Below are positions 28,001 to 43,000 of a stretch of DNA of 64,000 nucleotides, piece by piece. Numbering within the stretch: position 1 is the stretch's first letter; every line of letters begins with the position of its first letter. The translations under genes and the position numbers were made by a program. The notes under the pieces are model-generated. The model searched no databases, was not told the origin of the DNA, and saw only the letters and a list, made by a program, of their open reading frames with translations. Source of the DNA: Unio delphinus (taxonomy: Eukaryota > Mollusca > Bivalvia > Unionida > Unionidae); NCBI GenBank assembly GCA_029339505.1, contig JAQISU010000003.1, positions 19,723,001 through 19,787,000 of the forward strand. Direction: 5' to 3'.

Positions 28001-31000
28001 AGTCACACACTACCCTTTTCCTGCTACTTTTGTTTGTTGGTAGACAAGCGTGAAGGTAAATTTTCTTTTGGGCCCATAGTTGCAACACAAAAGTGGTCCA
28101 AGCTGACACCATCTTTCAGCAGTTTACAGACTTACTGTAAGAATGAGTATTCTTTCTTTATACCAGTTTTCAGGCTATCATCAGTCACAAACAGTAGCAA
28201 CAAATAATGTATTGCTGATATCAAACTGTAGTCGTAGTTGTGTACAACTAATTTCAGTTTTATTGTACCTCATGCTATTTACAGTTTTCCTCCTCCAACC
28301 CCACCCTAATGTACCCCAAGTAGTATTTGTCCCAGAAAAGATGATGACAGCTACTGTGCATGTGCCTCTAAAGTGGGGGACAGACTGTGTCTGCCTTCTG
28401 TGTAGTTATAAATTTCAGGAACTTTCCACTCTAAGGTGGGGGACAGACTGGGTCTGTCATATGTCCAGTTGGGAATTTCAGGAACTTTCCATACTAAGGT
28501 GGGGGACAAACTGGGTCTGTCTTCTGTCCAGTTGGGAATTTATGGAACTTTCCAACCAACAGGAGGAAGGAATTTTATTACATGGTCACGGACAATTTCC
28601 ATCCTGGAAAGTACAGCAATTTGTTAGTGATAGGCAAGTAGCACATTATCAAAATTAGTTTTTTCCATCCCTAAAAAAACACTACCAACCTCAGAGAACT
28701 TCTGCATATGTCACTGAATATTTTGGCAATTTCATATTCATGTGTATATTTTTAAGGTTACTCAAGCATGTCAGTTAGTATGTTCAATCCATGCATTCTT
28801 GTGTTTGCATAAAGTTAGAACAGACCAGCAGCAAATGAAGAACTCAAAGTTCTGCTGTACATGGTATCCTGAGTTCATTTAAGTCACAGAAAGGTGAGAT
28901 AATAGCCATGTGATAAAATGTACAACCTTCCAAATACTTGTCAGGGTTTGGACACAATCTGGGTTCCTATATCTGTATGAACTTTGAAATGGAAGCAGAA
29001 GATAAAACAATTTTCATAGTTTTCTGTTTACAATCAGTTAATTTGATGAGTACTGTTGGATGAAGATGCATGTTGGGTAGGATATACTACTGCACATGAG
29101 TTCTTTTTCATGTTTTGGTGTTGGATGTTTGCTTCCAAGTTGTTATTGTGTATTGGTGTTGCTTGTTTGCTTCCAAGTTGTTATTGTGTTTTGGTGTTGG
29201 TTGTTTGCTTCCAAGTTGTTATTGTGTTTTAATGTTGATTGTTTGCTTCCAAGTTGTTATAGTGTTTTGGTGTTGGTTGTTTGCTTACAAGCTGTTATTG
29301 TGTATTGGTGTTGATTGTTTGCTTCCAAGTTATTGTGTTTTGGTGCTGGTTGTTTGCTTCCAAGTTGTTATTGTGTTTTGGTGTTGATTGTTTGCTTCCA
29401 AGTTGTTATTGAGTTTTGGTGCTGGTAGTTTGCTTCCAAGTTGTTATTGTGTTTTGGTGTTGATTGTTTTCTTCCAAGTTGTTATTGTGTTTTGGTGTTG
29501 TTTGCTTCCAAGTTGTTATTGTGTTTTAATGTTGATTGTTTTCTTCCAAGTTGTTATTGTGTTTTGGTGTTGTTTGCTTCCAAGTTGTTATTGTGTTTTG
29601 GTGTTGATTGTTTGCTTTCAGACAATAATGTTGATAGTACTGGACACCAAAATTTCAAAAGCAGAAACCTTGCTTTGTCAGTTTATCTATAGTTTGAGAT
29701 AACCAAATGGTAATAATTGATCCATCTTTTTCTCTTTCTTGCAGGTGGAACATGCAACACAACCATCTACTGAGGAAATTCTGCAGATAAAGCCACAGTT
29801 TGAATCTTTTCCTTTTCATGTCGACAGACTCTCAATAGCTTATGTTGTAAGTGTCAAAAAGTCAAATTAGTAAAAATGAAAAAATAGAAATTTGAAATGC
29901 AAACAAAAAATAATAAAGCAATAGAAATAATTCATTCACTGGGACAAGTCAATTTCATGAATGTTATTTGTCGCACAGAATGTTTTTATGCTCTATAGCT
30001 GTACTAAATCATTTGTTGAGTCAGTGCACCATAGGAACTATTGTCTACCTTATATATCTTGTGTTTGAAGCTAGCAAATTAAATTTCATGTCAAACTTCA
30101 TTTTGATAAATTGATACTTAGGACTTTAAGGATTTTTGTTTTTCTTGATCTCAGGATTTATTAAAAGCTTGTATTGCACAATCAAGGCCATTTTGAAAGA
30201 GAAAAACCCTTTTCTGTAGTATTGCCTATCCATGTACAAGTTTAAGGTCCCACAGTTGATCTGATAAAGCTTGCTTCAAGTGAGATCATGTCCAAGGAGC
30301 ATATTATCATTTGAAAGAAAGCTTTTTGTTTATTGTGTTGATTGAAATGTTGCAATAGCAAGTCTGTTTGATTTAAGCTAAAACAGAGAACATAAAATGG
30401 GTAATTGTATTATTAAACATTAGTAGATATGCCATGATTAAACTCACTTGTGACTGCATATTTTCAGCGTCATTTGGGACAGTGTTTTGGTTTTTCCCTT
30501 CGACGGTCAAGGTTACATCAAGATGGACTAGTGCAACTTCACATTGATCTGGCACTATTACGATATGGACTGGACAATCTAAGTGACCAGGAACTACAGC
30601 AGGTGCTTTATATGAAGATCTTGATGTTATTTTAATGTGATTATTTCTTATGTGTAGATTATATATCCTGAAACTGATATCTTATTCCTTTTAGCTCAAT
30701 CGGCCATGTGAGCTTATAGTATGGCCTTGCAATCTGTCATCCCTCCATTTGTGTTGTGTGTGATAAGGATTTTGAACAGAGCTATAACAATTTTTCAGTC
30801 GTATCGCTACTATGTCTGCAGCAGTTATAGTGATGTTTAGCATGGTTGCATCATGCCACAGACATGTAGTATGCTGTCCCACCCAGTCACATTATCCTGA
30901 CACCAGACTGACCAGTCCTAACACTATCCTCTTAATGCTGAGCACCTAGCAAAGCAGCAGTTAGTACCATTTTTGTAAGATTTTGGTATGACTTGGCTGG

Positions 31001-34000
31001 GGAAATGATCAGTTTTGTGCTCTCTCCCAGCTTTAACACAAGTCCATTGGTCTTTATGCAACTACTCCACTGTGTTGGGGGCAGCAAGAGCCAAGAGTGG
31101 TCTCAAGCACTTATCATACAGATCATTGCCTTCTCACCTCTGTCTGTGTGTTTTTGAGTCTCAAGTTTGACCAATGTGGGTATGTGAGGTAGCTTATCAG
31201 TGGCTTCTCATGGGTTGGTGGTTCTTTCCAGGGTTTACCAGGGTTATTCTAAAACCGTTTATACTGGCTGCCATGTATAGCCTATCTTGTGCTGAAAAAT
31301 GGCATTTAACCCTACAACAATAACAATCACTATATTCTATCCCTGTTCCATACAACTTCTTTTCCTTCCACAGTGGCGTATTTCAATGAAACAGACACAT
31401 GGTCAATTCCATTCTAGTGAATAGAAAGAATGATCTCATATCCCTTTTATATCCTCTTGGTTTTCTGATTAGTTGGAAAGTCACCCATGTACACCATCAG
31501 TTTGTCCATCTGGGTATAGATCTTCTCACCCACCTTAACCTGGTGTGTCTTCCACACCTTTGAGTGGCCTACATCCTCCTCCTTGCAGAATCCATATCTG
31601 AAATTAATCACAACCAGTAGATCTTATTTTGCAATACACCTCCACATGTTCCCTTTGCATAAAACATCTCGCTAGAGACCCTCTTCCATGCTACTCCATT
31701 ACAGGATCAGTCTAATGAGTGACATTGTACCATTCCTGGACCATTGTTGCAACCAAAGTTGGCTAATGACATTAATACCTCTCAAGCAGCAACAATCAGA
31801 TGTGATCATGTATACATATAACTTCTGTAAAGATGGCCACTATCGCTTAACCGGCTTGAAGCTGCTGTTCTGTTTTGTGCTGTTTTTCATGATACATGTG
31901 CTTGTTGTCTATCTTCATCTACATTATTGTGTTTCATCATGCACTGGCTGTTCATTTCATTTGTGTTTCTTCATCTCCTTGTTTTGGAAACAAGAATAAT
32001 TAGAATTTTTCTCAGCTGTCTTGCTCCACTTCAGCAATGTCCTTTGTTCTTGAATAATCTGCCATCACGTGATCACCAGTCAATCTGTTTATACTATGAT
32101 GGACCCTCATTAACCCATTTTAGTCGTAATGCCTCATTCTATTCTGAATACACCTACAGTCGTAAGATCCCATTTGATCCTGACTATGACCACAACCGTA
32201 CTTTACTATTTATACGTGTAATGTCTCTAGAAAAATGTGTTCTACATCACAAATATTTGTGGACTTCTTCACCAACACAGGAAATGGTTAAAGCATGCAT
32301 GTGCAGTGAAATATTTTTTATTTTAAAAATGTGGTGGGACAAGAAATTGTGGCTTGAAATTCAGTTAATAAAATGATGATGGATGACAACTCTTATGTAA
32401 ACATGGATGTCGACATTGAGGGTAACGACATTGAAGTTGATGATTTGGATGATTCTGGTGATAATATTGACTTAAATGATGGGTTAGATTTGAATCAAGT
32501 TGATGAAAGAGATTATGCATGGCTTCATGCACTTTTCAACAATGATTCAGAGAATGAAGCTGACTTTGAAGGTATTCAAAAGGAGTGGGTTTTGATTATT
32601 TTTCACCTCAATTGCAGCCACAATTTAAATTGATAGAATATTGTTATTACTGGCATAGTGATTATGTGGAGTTCAAAATTTGGACAAAATATTTACTGAT
32701 TAATTACCTTTATCTTACTGAAAGATTTCTAGGATTAATTTGTGACAAGTTTTCGTGAGAAACAGTATACTGAAGTACATGTTCTAGAGTGTGAAGTAAC
32801 AAATTGTTCTGTGTTTGTTGTTCTATTTTACTAAACATCATGGTAAGTTTTTTATTTATTTTTTTTTTTTCCCATTTAAGTCAAAGTTTAAAATAAATTT
32901 GTGAGCATGTACATTGATAAATGATAACAAAATATATATCAGTGTTGCAAATTTTATTACCTTTACAGAGATACTTTATATACTCGCGTATAAGCCCGTT
33001 TGCGTATAAGCCGACCCCCCCCCCCCAACTGAATCGGTAAAACTGTTATAAAGTGCATTACCCGCGTATAAACCAACCCATAATTTCTAGACTACCTGTA
33101 CATCACAAGGTGCACAAAGTGAGTTCTGAATACGTTTATTTAGGCAAATCACATTATTAAAAAAAATGAAAGTAAGAAAGCTAATTTATATGTTGACATA
33201 AAAACCATTCTAAAGTGTTAAGTCTTAATGGAAATTTAATTAATCCTCATTCTAAAATCATGAATTATAAAAGTTCAATCACGTTTAGAATCCTTTAAAA
33301 TCGGGCTCTGTATCAGACTCGCCAAACAGTTTATGAAACTCGGCTTCAGTTACATGCGTACTTTCATCATATACGTCGTCATTGTCATCATGATCATCAG
33401 ATAGTCCGGTTCTTAAACGAGAGCACCAGCCAGCAGATACAACAAATTTTGAATCTGCCAACTTATATTTATTATTTTTCGCCATCTGCATAGCACGTAG
33501 ACAAATTGCTGCCATTCCCTTACTTGCTTCTCTTTCACAAAAGTTCGCGTGCTGCAGCACAGTTATTTGCTTCTGCATATTCAATAACGTTAAGTTTGAA
33601 TGCTTCATCATACGCAAACCGCTTTATTTTACTTTCTGTACTACTCATTGAATTGAATATAAACTTCTAAAGAGATTAAACTGAAATAATTTCTTATAGA
33701 GGTAGGGAAATATTTATATACCTTATCCTGTAATTATTTCCACAGTTGATTATCAATTTGTATTTGATAATTTTTTATCATTCTTGCTTATTTGTGTGTT
33801 TTTTAAACTACGGGTAGTGTGATTTAATTGATCAAAATATGAATGGTTTCAGCGTGGATATGATTCAAGTATTGTGACAGTTGATAACTTTGAGCAGAAA
33901 CCATGTCCACTACCATATCTAATTAAACCATACATCTGAGAGTTGGCATATTTTAGTAAAGTCATTGGCATTGTGCAACGAAAAAAAAAACTATTATCCC

Positions 34001-37000
34001 TGAGGCATTTACCACAGATTAAGCATATGGTAGCTATTGTGCAACACTCTACCGTTGAGAAACCACTTTGCTTTACAAACAACCAATCAACAGTAGTATA
34101 TAAACTGTGGCTGACTATTACGTCTAAAACACCTATCAAAGAAATCCAACAAATTATATTGTTTTACAATTATTCACGCTGACTCGTATATTGCAATGTT
34201 ATTTACCCTTCCTAAGCATGCGCGCAACAAACCCCTATGGAGCCTCTCGCTATTGTTTCTTTAAGACTATCATACATGTATTTCTACTCTCGATCAAAAT
34301 GTTTGTCGTATATACCTTCAGTATTGTAATTCTTTTATTATTTTTACATAGATTCTTTTCATATTTACACAGAAATAGACTAGCGTGCATTTCTACGAAA
34401 CCGTAGAGTTTAATTATTACTGATTAGCTGAGGGTTAAATACTTGACTAGAGATTATTAATATGGTGGTTCATTTTGGAAAATACACATATTTCCGTAGT
34501 TCAAATAACACATATGGCTGTATACCTTCAGTATCTTAATTCTTTTATTTTTTTACGTAGATTCTTTTCATATTCACACTGAAATAAACTAGCGCGCATT
34601 TCTACGAAACCGTAGAGTTTAATGATTACTGATTAGCTGAGGGTTAAATACTTGAATAGAGATTACTAATATGGCGGTTCTTTTGGAAAATACACGTATT
34701 TGCATGGTTCAAATAACACATATGGCTGTATTTTCTGGTGGATGGACATCTGTCAAATAGACGTCAAGTACTTTAAAACATGTTTTTCATTCATTATCCT
34801 ACCACTTATGTTAGAAAAAAAATATTTGTTTTACTTCACGACAGGACAGATCTTATCAGCCATGTGGCATCATTAGGCATGTGATCTCATATTCGCCGAT
34901 TGATGGAAACAATAAATACTGGAAATCGAGCGGAAAAAGCATTATAAATTTCAGATTTGGAACTTGACCCGCAGATAAGCAGACCCCCCCCCCCCTTCTT
35001 CCAGGCCTTATTTTTTTCCTAAATTTCTCGGCTTATACGCGAGTATATATTGTACATAGTTTTATATACTTTACAAGACAAATAACAGTATTGCAACATT
35101 TTTAGTAAATATGGTGAAGGTCATCACAATTTATGCTGTATGATGCCAAATTTTACCACAATATATTAAGGAATCAGTCACTGCAGTTGAAATCAGTAAG
35201 CAGGATAAAACTCCTTGGCTTTCCATACATCATTGTGCTCACGACTAAACGAACTGGGGCTACATTCATCATTACTTAAACAGATGCCAAAAAAATGAAA
35301 TGTTTCAAAACTGCCCACCATAGAACAGGAAGAAGAATTCCAGTTATCTCCTTTTCGCCTTTTCTGTCTACACAATTAAAAATTCAGCCATTAATTTAGA
35401 TAACCTGGTGCGAATCACTATTAAATCATCAACCTTTATGTCAACTGTCCCAGAGATACATACCACTGCGTATTGCATTAGTCAAAGGCCAATCAGAATA
35501 TCCATATCTTCTTCCTGAGATAAACATGGCTAAAAACATTAAGTGATGAGCCCAAGTGCACAGATCTATCACCCACCGGTTACTCCATCAAGTTGTTCCA
35601 CCGCCACTCTTGTGGCGGTGGAATTGCCATCATCACAAAGAATTCCATAAAAAAATGTCTTAAATACAACACAATCCTCAATTTCCGTTACACATAGTTT
35701 GAACTAGTCCAAACAACACTCACAATGAAACAAAGGTCAGTCTATTTTTTCTGCCTCTAACACCCTCCTCCTAGTAGAAAAAACAAGTTGACTGAATATA
35801 TTTTTTTGGAGCAGTTTCAAAATCTCCTGGAGTATGGAAATTTGATAGGTGGCAACCTGATTATTCTTGGAGATTTCAACTTTCACTTTGACTGTCCTGG
35901 AAACCCATACACATTAAAACTCCTAGATTCCATTCATGTTTTCAACCTTTAACACTCTACCATAACGATTTAAAGAACTACCGCCCAGTTCTCCCATTCA
36001 TATAAAATATCTCAGAAAAAGTTGCCATAGTACTGAAACTACTCTTCTGAAAGTAGTTAATGAAATTCTCTCTGCTTTGGATAATGGAAAGATTACAGTC
36101 TTCACCCTCCTTGATTTGTCTGCAGCATTTGACACAATAGACCATGATATATTACTTAACTGGCATTTACAATACAGCAGTACTGTGGTTCAAGTCCTAC
36201 TTAGTCAACAGGACACAGATTGTATCTGCAAATGGAATACACTCTAGTCCAGTTGATCTATGTTGAGGTGTTACACAGGGGTCTGTTATTGGAACTGTTC
36301 TCTTCATTCTATACACTCTCTTCATTCTATACACTCAACTGCTCTCAAGTGTCATAGATCATCACCCAGTGTCTCACCAATTGTACGCTGATGACACCCA
36401 AATATACAAGTCTAGCCAGCTCCATTCGCAAATATCTTTCAGTTGATGCCACTGAAACACTTGTGTGTTCATTAGTACTTTCAAGACTGGACTATTGTAA
36501 CTCAATTCTGTCTGGTTTTTCTCAGTATCTACTCCAGAAACTTCAAAAAGTTCAAAACACAGCTTCTCGGATCATCTTTTGAGTATCACGATCAGAGCAC
36601 ACCTCCCCACTGCTCAGTACCCTACACTGGCTATCCATTCGATCCAGAATCAGATACAAAATTTGTTCTCTGTGCTACATTTCACTGACGGACTCCAGTC
36701 CAACATACCTATCAGATTCCCACTATGAAAACGAAGTCATATGGATAACGTTCTTTTGCATCCCAGGGCCCAGCAATGTGGAATGACTTGACCATTGAAA
36801 TTAGACACAAAGGCACAGTGATCCCTTTCAAGAGTGCTCTTAAAATTCACCATTTTTGTCTGCAAGAACAAACTTAAAGACCGAATAATGTTTCGTACCT
36901 TAAATATTTTCATCATTGTTTATGTTTTCCAATTTCATGGGTTGTGTTTTTCTTTTTGTAGTCATATCATTATAATAGTTGTTCTATAGTGCTTAGAGCT

Positions 37001-37027
37001 TCTAAAGATTAGACGCTATACAAAGTC

Positions 37028-37081
<54 letters not shown>

Positions 37082-40000
37082 CATGGCGGCCAGCATTAAT
37101 GGTGGAGAAAGAACCACTGACCCACGAGAAGCTACTGGCAAGCTTTCTTACATCCATACAATGGGTGAATCTGAGTCTTTTACCCATGCAGACAGAGGAG
37201 AGATGGCAGTGATCTATAGCAGCCATATTGAAAATCATTTTATTAGCAATACTCCTGAATTAAAACAATAGACATGTAGTTTTATGTCCAGTTCGTCCAA
37301 AATTGAAAAGTCAAATCAGCTTAGATTTTTAATAAGAAGTCTTCATATGGTGAATAATTGTTCCTAAATAATCATCTTGAAATTCTTGTTATTGCTGCTA
37401 CTCCTGAATTGATTGTCATATTGACATGGGGTTTTCACTAAAAGACTTTACACTATCTAGGTTGTCTTAATAAAAATAGTGCTAATCTTAATGTAATAAA
37501 AATGGTGCTAATCTTAATGTAATATTGTTACCTTGATGGCCATCTTAAAAATCTTGTTTTTGATAAGGAATATCAGAGATGGTTTCAACACTTTGCAGTT
37601 ATTAAGTGGAAATGGTCTTATCTTGGATTCATGGATATTCTTTTTTAGCGAATAGAGTTTTAATCACTTTGAGGGACTTGTGTTCAAAAGGTTAATGCTT
37701 TTTTTGAGTGTTGGAATACAGCATTTCACAAGCATTCATCCTAAGATAAATGTGTATTTAATACTTGTATGAAAATTGCTTCATTTGGCATATTTCATTG
37801 GTCACTGTTATGGAGTTGCATCTAAATTTTAGCCTTGTCCACTAGGAATACATGTAGTAACTCTAGAAATTAAAGTCATGTTCAGGTTTGGTTGAAGGTA
37901 TTTATTTCCAGTTTCTTGTTCTTTTTCAGGCATGTTTTAGGCGTGGAATGAACCCAGTTGGCCTGGATAGAGCAGAGCAAATCATGTATCTGGACAAATG
38001 GACAAATATTGCACAACACCTGAATGGTAATCATCCTAATTAGTATATAATAATTATTAATAAAAACAACACCTGAATGGTAATCATCCTAATTAGTATA
38101 TAATAATTATTAATAAACACAACACCTGAATACTAATCATTCTAATTAGTATATAATAATTATTAACAAACAACACCTGAATGCTAATCATCCTAACTAA
38201 TATATAATAATTATTAACAAACACAACACCTGAGAGCTAATCATCCTAATTAGTATATAATAATTATTAACAAACACAACACCTGAATTCTAATCATTCT
38301 AACTAATATATAATAATTATTAACAAACACAACACCTGAATTCTAATCATCCTAATTAATATATAATAATTATTAACAAACACAATTCCTGAATGGTAAT
38401 CATCCTAATTAGTATATAATAATTATTAATAACAACAGATGTCAGTCAGTGCCTCCTACAGTAAACTTGTTACAGATAGCACACTCTTAGTAAGAGCGGG
38501 AGGAAAATCAAAAATAAATAAAATTGATTCTCCAGTCCATGTCTTATTCTCCAGTTCAAATCTACATGCATCAAGATGCACAAGCCGGAATTTATGTGCG
38601 TCAAAAATGGGTCATATTCAAATTCGTCAAAACACTGCACATTTTTTTTAAACCTAGCTTTCAATCCTAATAATTGGTTACCCAATGAAATTGAAATTAT
38701 ATTAAATGTGAACCTGAACTGGTTTATTTTAAGTTCATACATCCCAAAAAGGTATAAGCATAACAAGTAAAAAAATAAAATCAGTGTGCCAAATTTACAG
38801 AAAAACATATGAAGAGCACATTTAGTTACAATTCTTGTCACAAATTTGCTAACTCTATCAGGATTAGTATGAGAATACAGTCACAAACCAGAATGATAAT
38901 CACATGTTTACCATTTGCTGAAAGGGTGTAAGGTCAATTCCACTAATTCTGAATGCTGTGTCACTGGAGAATTCCTCTTTCATAATTTGTAAAGCTCTGT
39001 TGATTTGTTCTTTTCCTGATGTAACATGTTCTTCAATCTAACAAAATCCCTCTCTAACATCCACAAGTCACATAAATAAAGCTTATTTCAGTTAATATTG
39101 GCACCTTGTTTTTTTTTTTTTTCAGTATTGACTGGTCTCCTACATAAGTGTGTATCAAACTATAATGAATCTGTGACACTGTTTGAGATCTAAGAAAACT
39201 GTTTTTTTTAGAAACATATGTACAGTTACTATAAATAGAAAATAAGGAAAGTTTTCAACATACATTGCCAAATGGTCACACACATCATAAAAAAAGATCA
39301 GTAGACAGAGGTTTATGATAGATCATTATCACACGACACAAGTCTCAAATTGTACTAGTTATTCTGTGTCTTGCTATCTCCTGAATTTGCCAGATCATTG
39401 AGGGGTCCTCGAGTGGTCTAAAGCGCTCTCCATTACAGATCACTGACATCTCACTTCTGTCTGTGGGTACGAGTCTCAGATTTGGCTAATGTGGGTATGT
39501 AAGAAAGCTTGCCAGTAGCTTCTCGTAGGTCGGTTGTTCTTTCCGGGGTTTTCCCCTGGTTCTTCCTCCACCATTAACACTGGCCGCCATGTATAGCCTA
39601 TCTTCTGCTGAAAAATGGTGTTAAACCCTACAAAAACAAAACAAACCAGATCATTGATTGGAATTTGAAGTGATTTTTTAAATTTTTTTACATGAACTAA
39701 ACAGGTACCCTATAGCTAATTGTATTACCCAGGCAGTTATGAATGAGCAGGTACCTGGATATCCATTGACACCTTTATTCACCATTTGTTGACCAAGAAT
39801 TACTATGAAATCATTTATTTACATTGAATAGCAAATGATCAGGTTTGGGGATTATTTTTATATTTGGTAATTATCTGGATCAAACCCTTATACACAATTG
39901 TAATTTTGGCCCAATTGGCAATTTCGCATATGCTGTCATCTTGCATTGGTGCCTCTTAGTAATTTAATGTATGTACTTGTCTGTGTTACAAGGATACAAT

Positions 40001-43000
40001 CATGGGCGAGTGGGGTTACCCAAAACAAAACATGTTATCATACTACTTGATTATGAAACTATATGAGTGATGGTTATTGTTATGGTTTATAATTCTAAAG
40101 CCATACAAGTGTAGCCCCATAGGGAGGTACACTGGCAAATATTTACTTGAGTTTCACTGCCTATAAATCAGGCACTGTTAATAGACTGGTCCAGTTTTGT
40201 ATTTGAGGTTGGTGTCACTAGTGGTCTATATTTCAGCCAACTAAGTGTTGAACTCAGCCATGCTAATCATTTTATCCTGAATAGCCACTGAAGAGAGTTT
40301 ACCATATTTTCACGCATTTAAGACACACCTAATTATAAGACGCACCCATATATAAGACACGAGTTTTGACGATTTGTGTAAAAAATATTTTAAATAAGAT
40401 GCCCACAAATATAAGACACACATGGCCTAGCCATCTGCCGAACTGAGCAATTTATCTCCAGTGGTAACCTTTCCTTTATCATAATGAAAATTTGTCCAAT
40501 GTTCCATCACCCGTCGAATTTAAACAAGGCTTTATTACCATTTTTAGTTGAGTTCAAAGGCCAACATATGATGGGTTTATTACCTGGTATCTAGATTCTA
40601 GAACAATAAACGCCGGATGTAAAGGCGGCTTCATTGATCCGTTTGGCCAAGTCTTCAGCGGGTGGGATTAGTACATAGACCAATAAACGCCCGATGTATG
40701 CGGTTAGCATATATAAACGTGGGAACAGTCTCTGGTTATATATAAATGAGGGATCAGTTTGCTTAGCATATTTAAAATTTATAAAATTCTCACGATGCCG
40801 AAGTGAAAATCATATACAGCCGACTTTAAATTAGACGTCATCAAGTTTGCCAAGGAGCGTGGCAACAGAGCTGCTGGAAGAGAATTTAGCTGCAGTGAGA
40901 AGAATATACATGATTGGAGGTTGGAGGAAGAGGAGATTAAGAAGATGAATCCAAGGAAACGAGCTCATAGAGGTAGAAAGGCAAGATGGCTGAACTTGGA
41001 AGAAAATCTAGCCAACTGGGTACGTTCGCAACATGACAGTAACTGTGCCGTTTCAACGATAGCGATCAAACCGAAGGCTCGAATTGTTAATAATCATCCT
41101 TCAATATCACACACTGTACCGTTCATTCGTGTTAAAAAATACTTAGATAAGACGCTCATTAATATAAGACGCACCTTGGGTGCGGGGTACATAAAATTTT
41201 GTATAAGACACGTCTTATATATGCGAAAATACGGTAATAATCGTACTGAGACTACTGCCATGAATATTTGTGAATGTAATCATATTGAAATTGTTTTACC
41301 ATCACCACCAACATTACTAACAGTTATAGCCCCAACAACAATTCCAGTAAGTGTTATGATGGTCATTGTGATTCCAGAGATGGCATGCAGTGATTCTACA
41401 AAAAAAATTGGCAAGGTTCTCTGTGCAATTTCATCTTGCTGTTGTTGTTTTGCTTATTTTTCATGTTGAGTATGTTTGAGATTTTATCATAATTCTTCTT
41501 TAATAAGGTGATTGCATTGTATACTGGGGACCCGAGTGGCTGAGTGGTCTAAAGCGCTCTCCATTACGGATCACTGCCATCTCACCTCAGTATGCGTGGG
41601 TTCGAGTCTAAGATTCGGCTAATGTAGTTATGTGAGAAAGCTTGCCAGTAGCTTTTCGTGGGTTGGTGGTTCTTTCCTGGTTTCTTCCTCCACCAGTAAT
41701 ACTGGCTGCCATGTATAGCCTTTCGTAAGCTGAAAAATGGCGTTAAACCCTTTAAAAAAAACTACAAAAAAACAAACTTTTTATTCTTAAAAGTAAAATG
41801 ATTGGTTCTTGTCAGGGTCATGTTAGGAGTACATGATATAAACGATCACATGACTCTTCCTTTTTTCTCCTTTGAATACGTTCCCCGATCACATTACTTT
41901 AGTGATATAAGCCTCCTACCTCGCGAATCCAGCCCTACTAAAAGACGAAATTTCGTATTTTCTGTCTATGTCATATAGACAAAGGGCAATAGCTCTTGCC
42001 CTTTACCTCCCCTTGCCACCTACTAGGTGTCGCCAGTTTTTAAGCTTCGCTGTATGGTGCAAACACGTACAATTAGACCTCCAATGAATCCAAGCCATCT
42101 TAGTGTAAATTCTGACCATCCGAAGTTAAATTTGGAATTACTGTGTTGGATAATCATTCCTCTACAGGTTGTATACATTATTTTACAATATTTTCCAATG
42201 TTGAGTGACTTTGTCACCTTTCTAGACTTCAGACCAGGTTGCAACGTGGTCAGAGCACGCTTATGGTGGTACTAGCATGTAATACACGCGGCACTAAATA
42301 ATTTTGATTATGCCGTATGTAACGGTTATGATATTAGCGAATTAATAACTTGCTGCATTAATATATTGTGCTTTGTTTTATCTTCTTTGTCGTTTCAGTA
42401 GACTTCACGACCAAGTTGCGACTATTTAATGGCAGACTTCGTGTTGTCGTTACGAGTTCACGTGACACTAAATCATTTTGCTTCCTCCGTTAGTAACGGT
42501 TATGGTAATAGCGAATTAATAGCGTGCTGAATTGCTAATTTGTGCTTTGTTTATCTTCTTTTGTCGTTTCAGTAGACTTTGTCTTTGAATGACCCATTGC
42601 AACACGCTCATGGCGGTAACTAGTGTTGTCATTACGAGTTAACATGGCACAGAATAATTTGCCTACTCCGTTAGTAACAGTTATAGTATTATCGATTTAA
42701 TAATATGCTGAATTTTTAATTTGTGCTTTGTTCTCTTCTTTTGTCGTTTCAGCCAAATCTGCCCGTCAAGCTGTACTGCAGGCAACATGCCAATATTATG
42801 ATGGTGATTTTCATGAGAAATCTATCCGTCCAGCCAAGCCATGACAGTGGCTGGTACCGGTGATAGCCGGACCATCACCGACATTCCGGTGGACCACATG
42901 CCAGGCAAACCAGCCGGCCGGCCAGCCAGCACCGGCTATCCAGCCCAGCCGGCACCAGTCGTCCAGCCGTCCCAGCATGGTGACCTTATTGATATAACAG

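Noticed and set aside
29096..29702. Hydrophobic Cys-rich repeat ORFs resembling membrane proteins
   Set aside because: Three frames are open across the same 38-bp minisatellite and none continues into unique coding sequence.
12758..41772. Functional tRNA genes at the tRNA-like heads
   Set aside because: Each head is followed by a shared SINE body, and the cloverleaf is degenerate.
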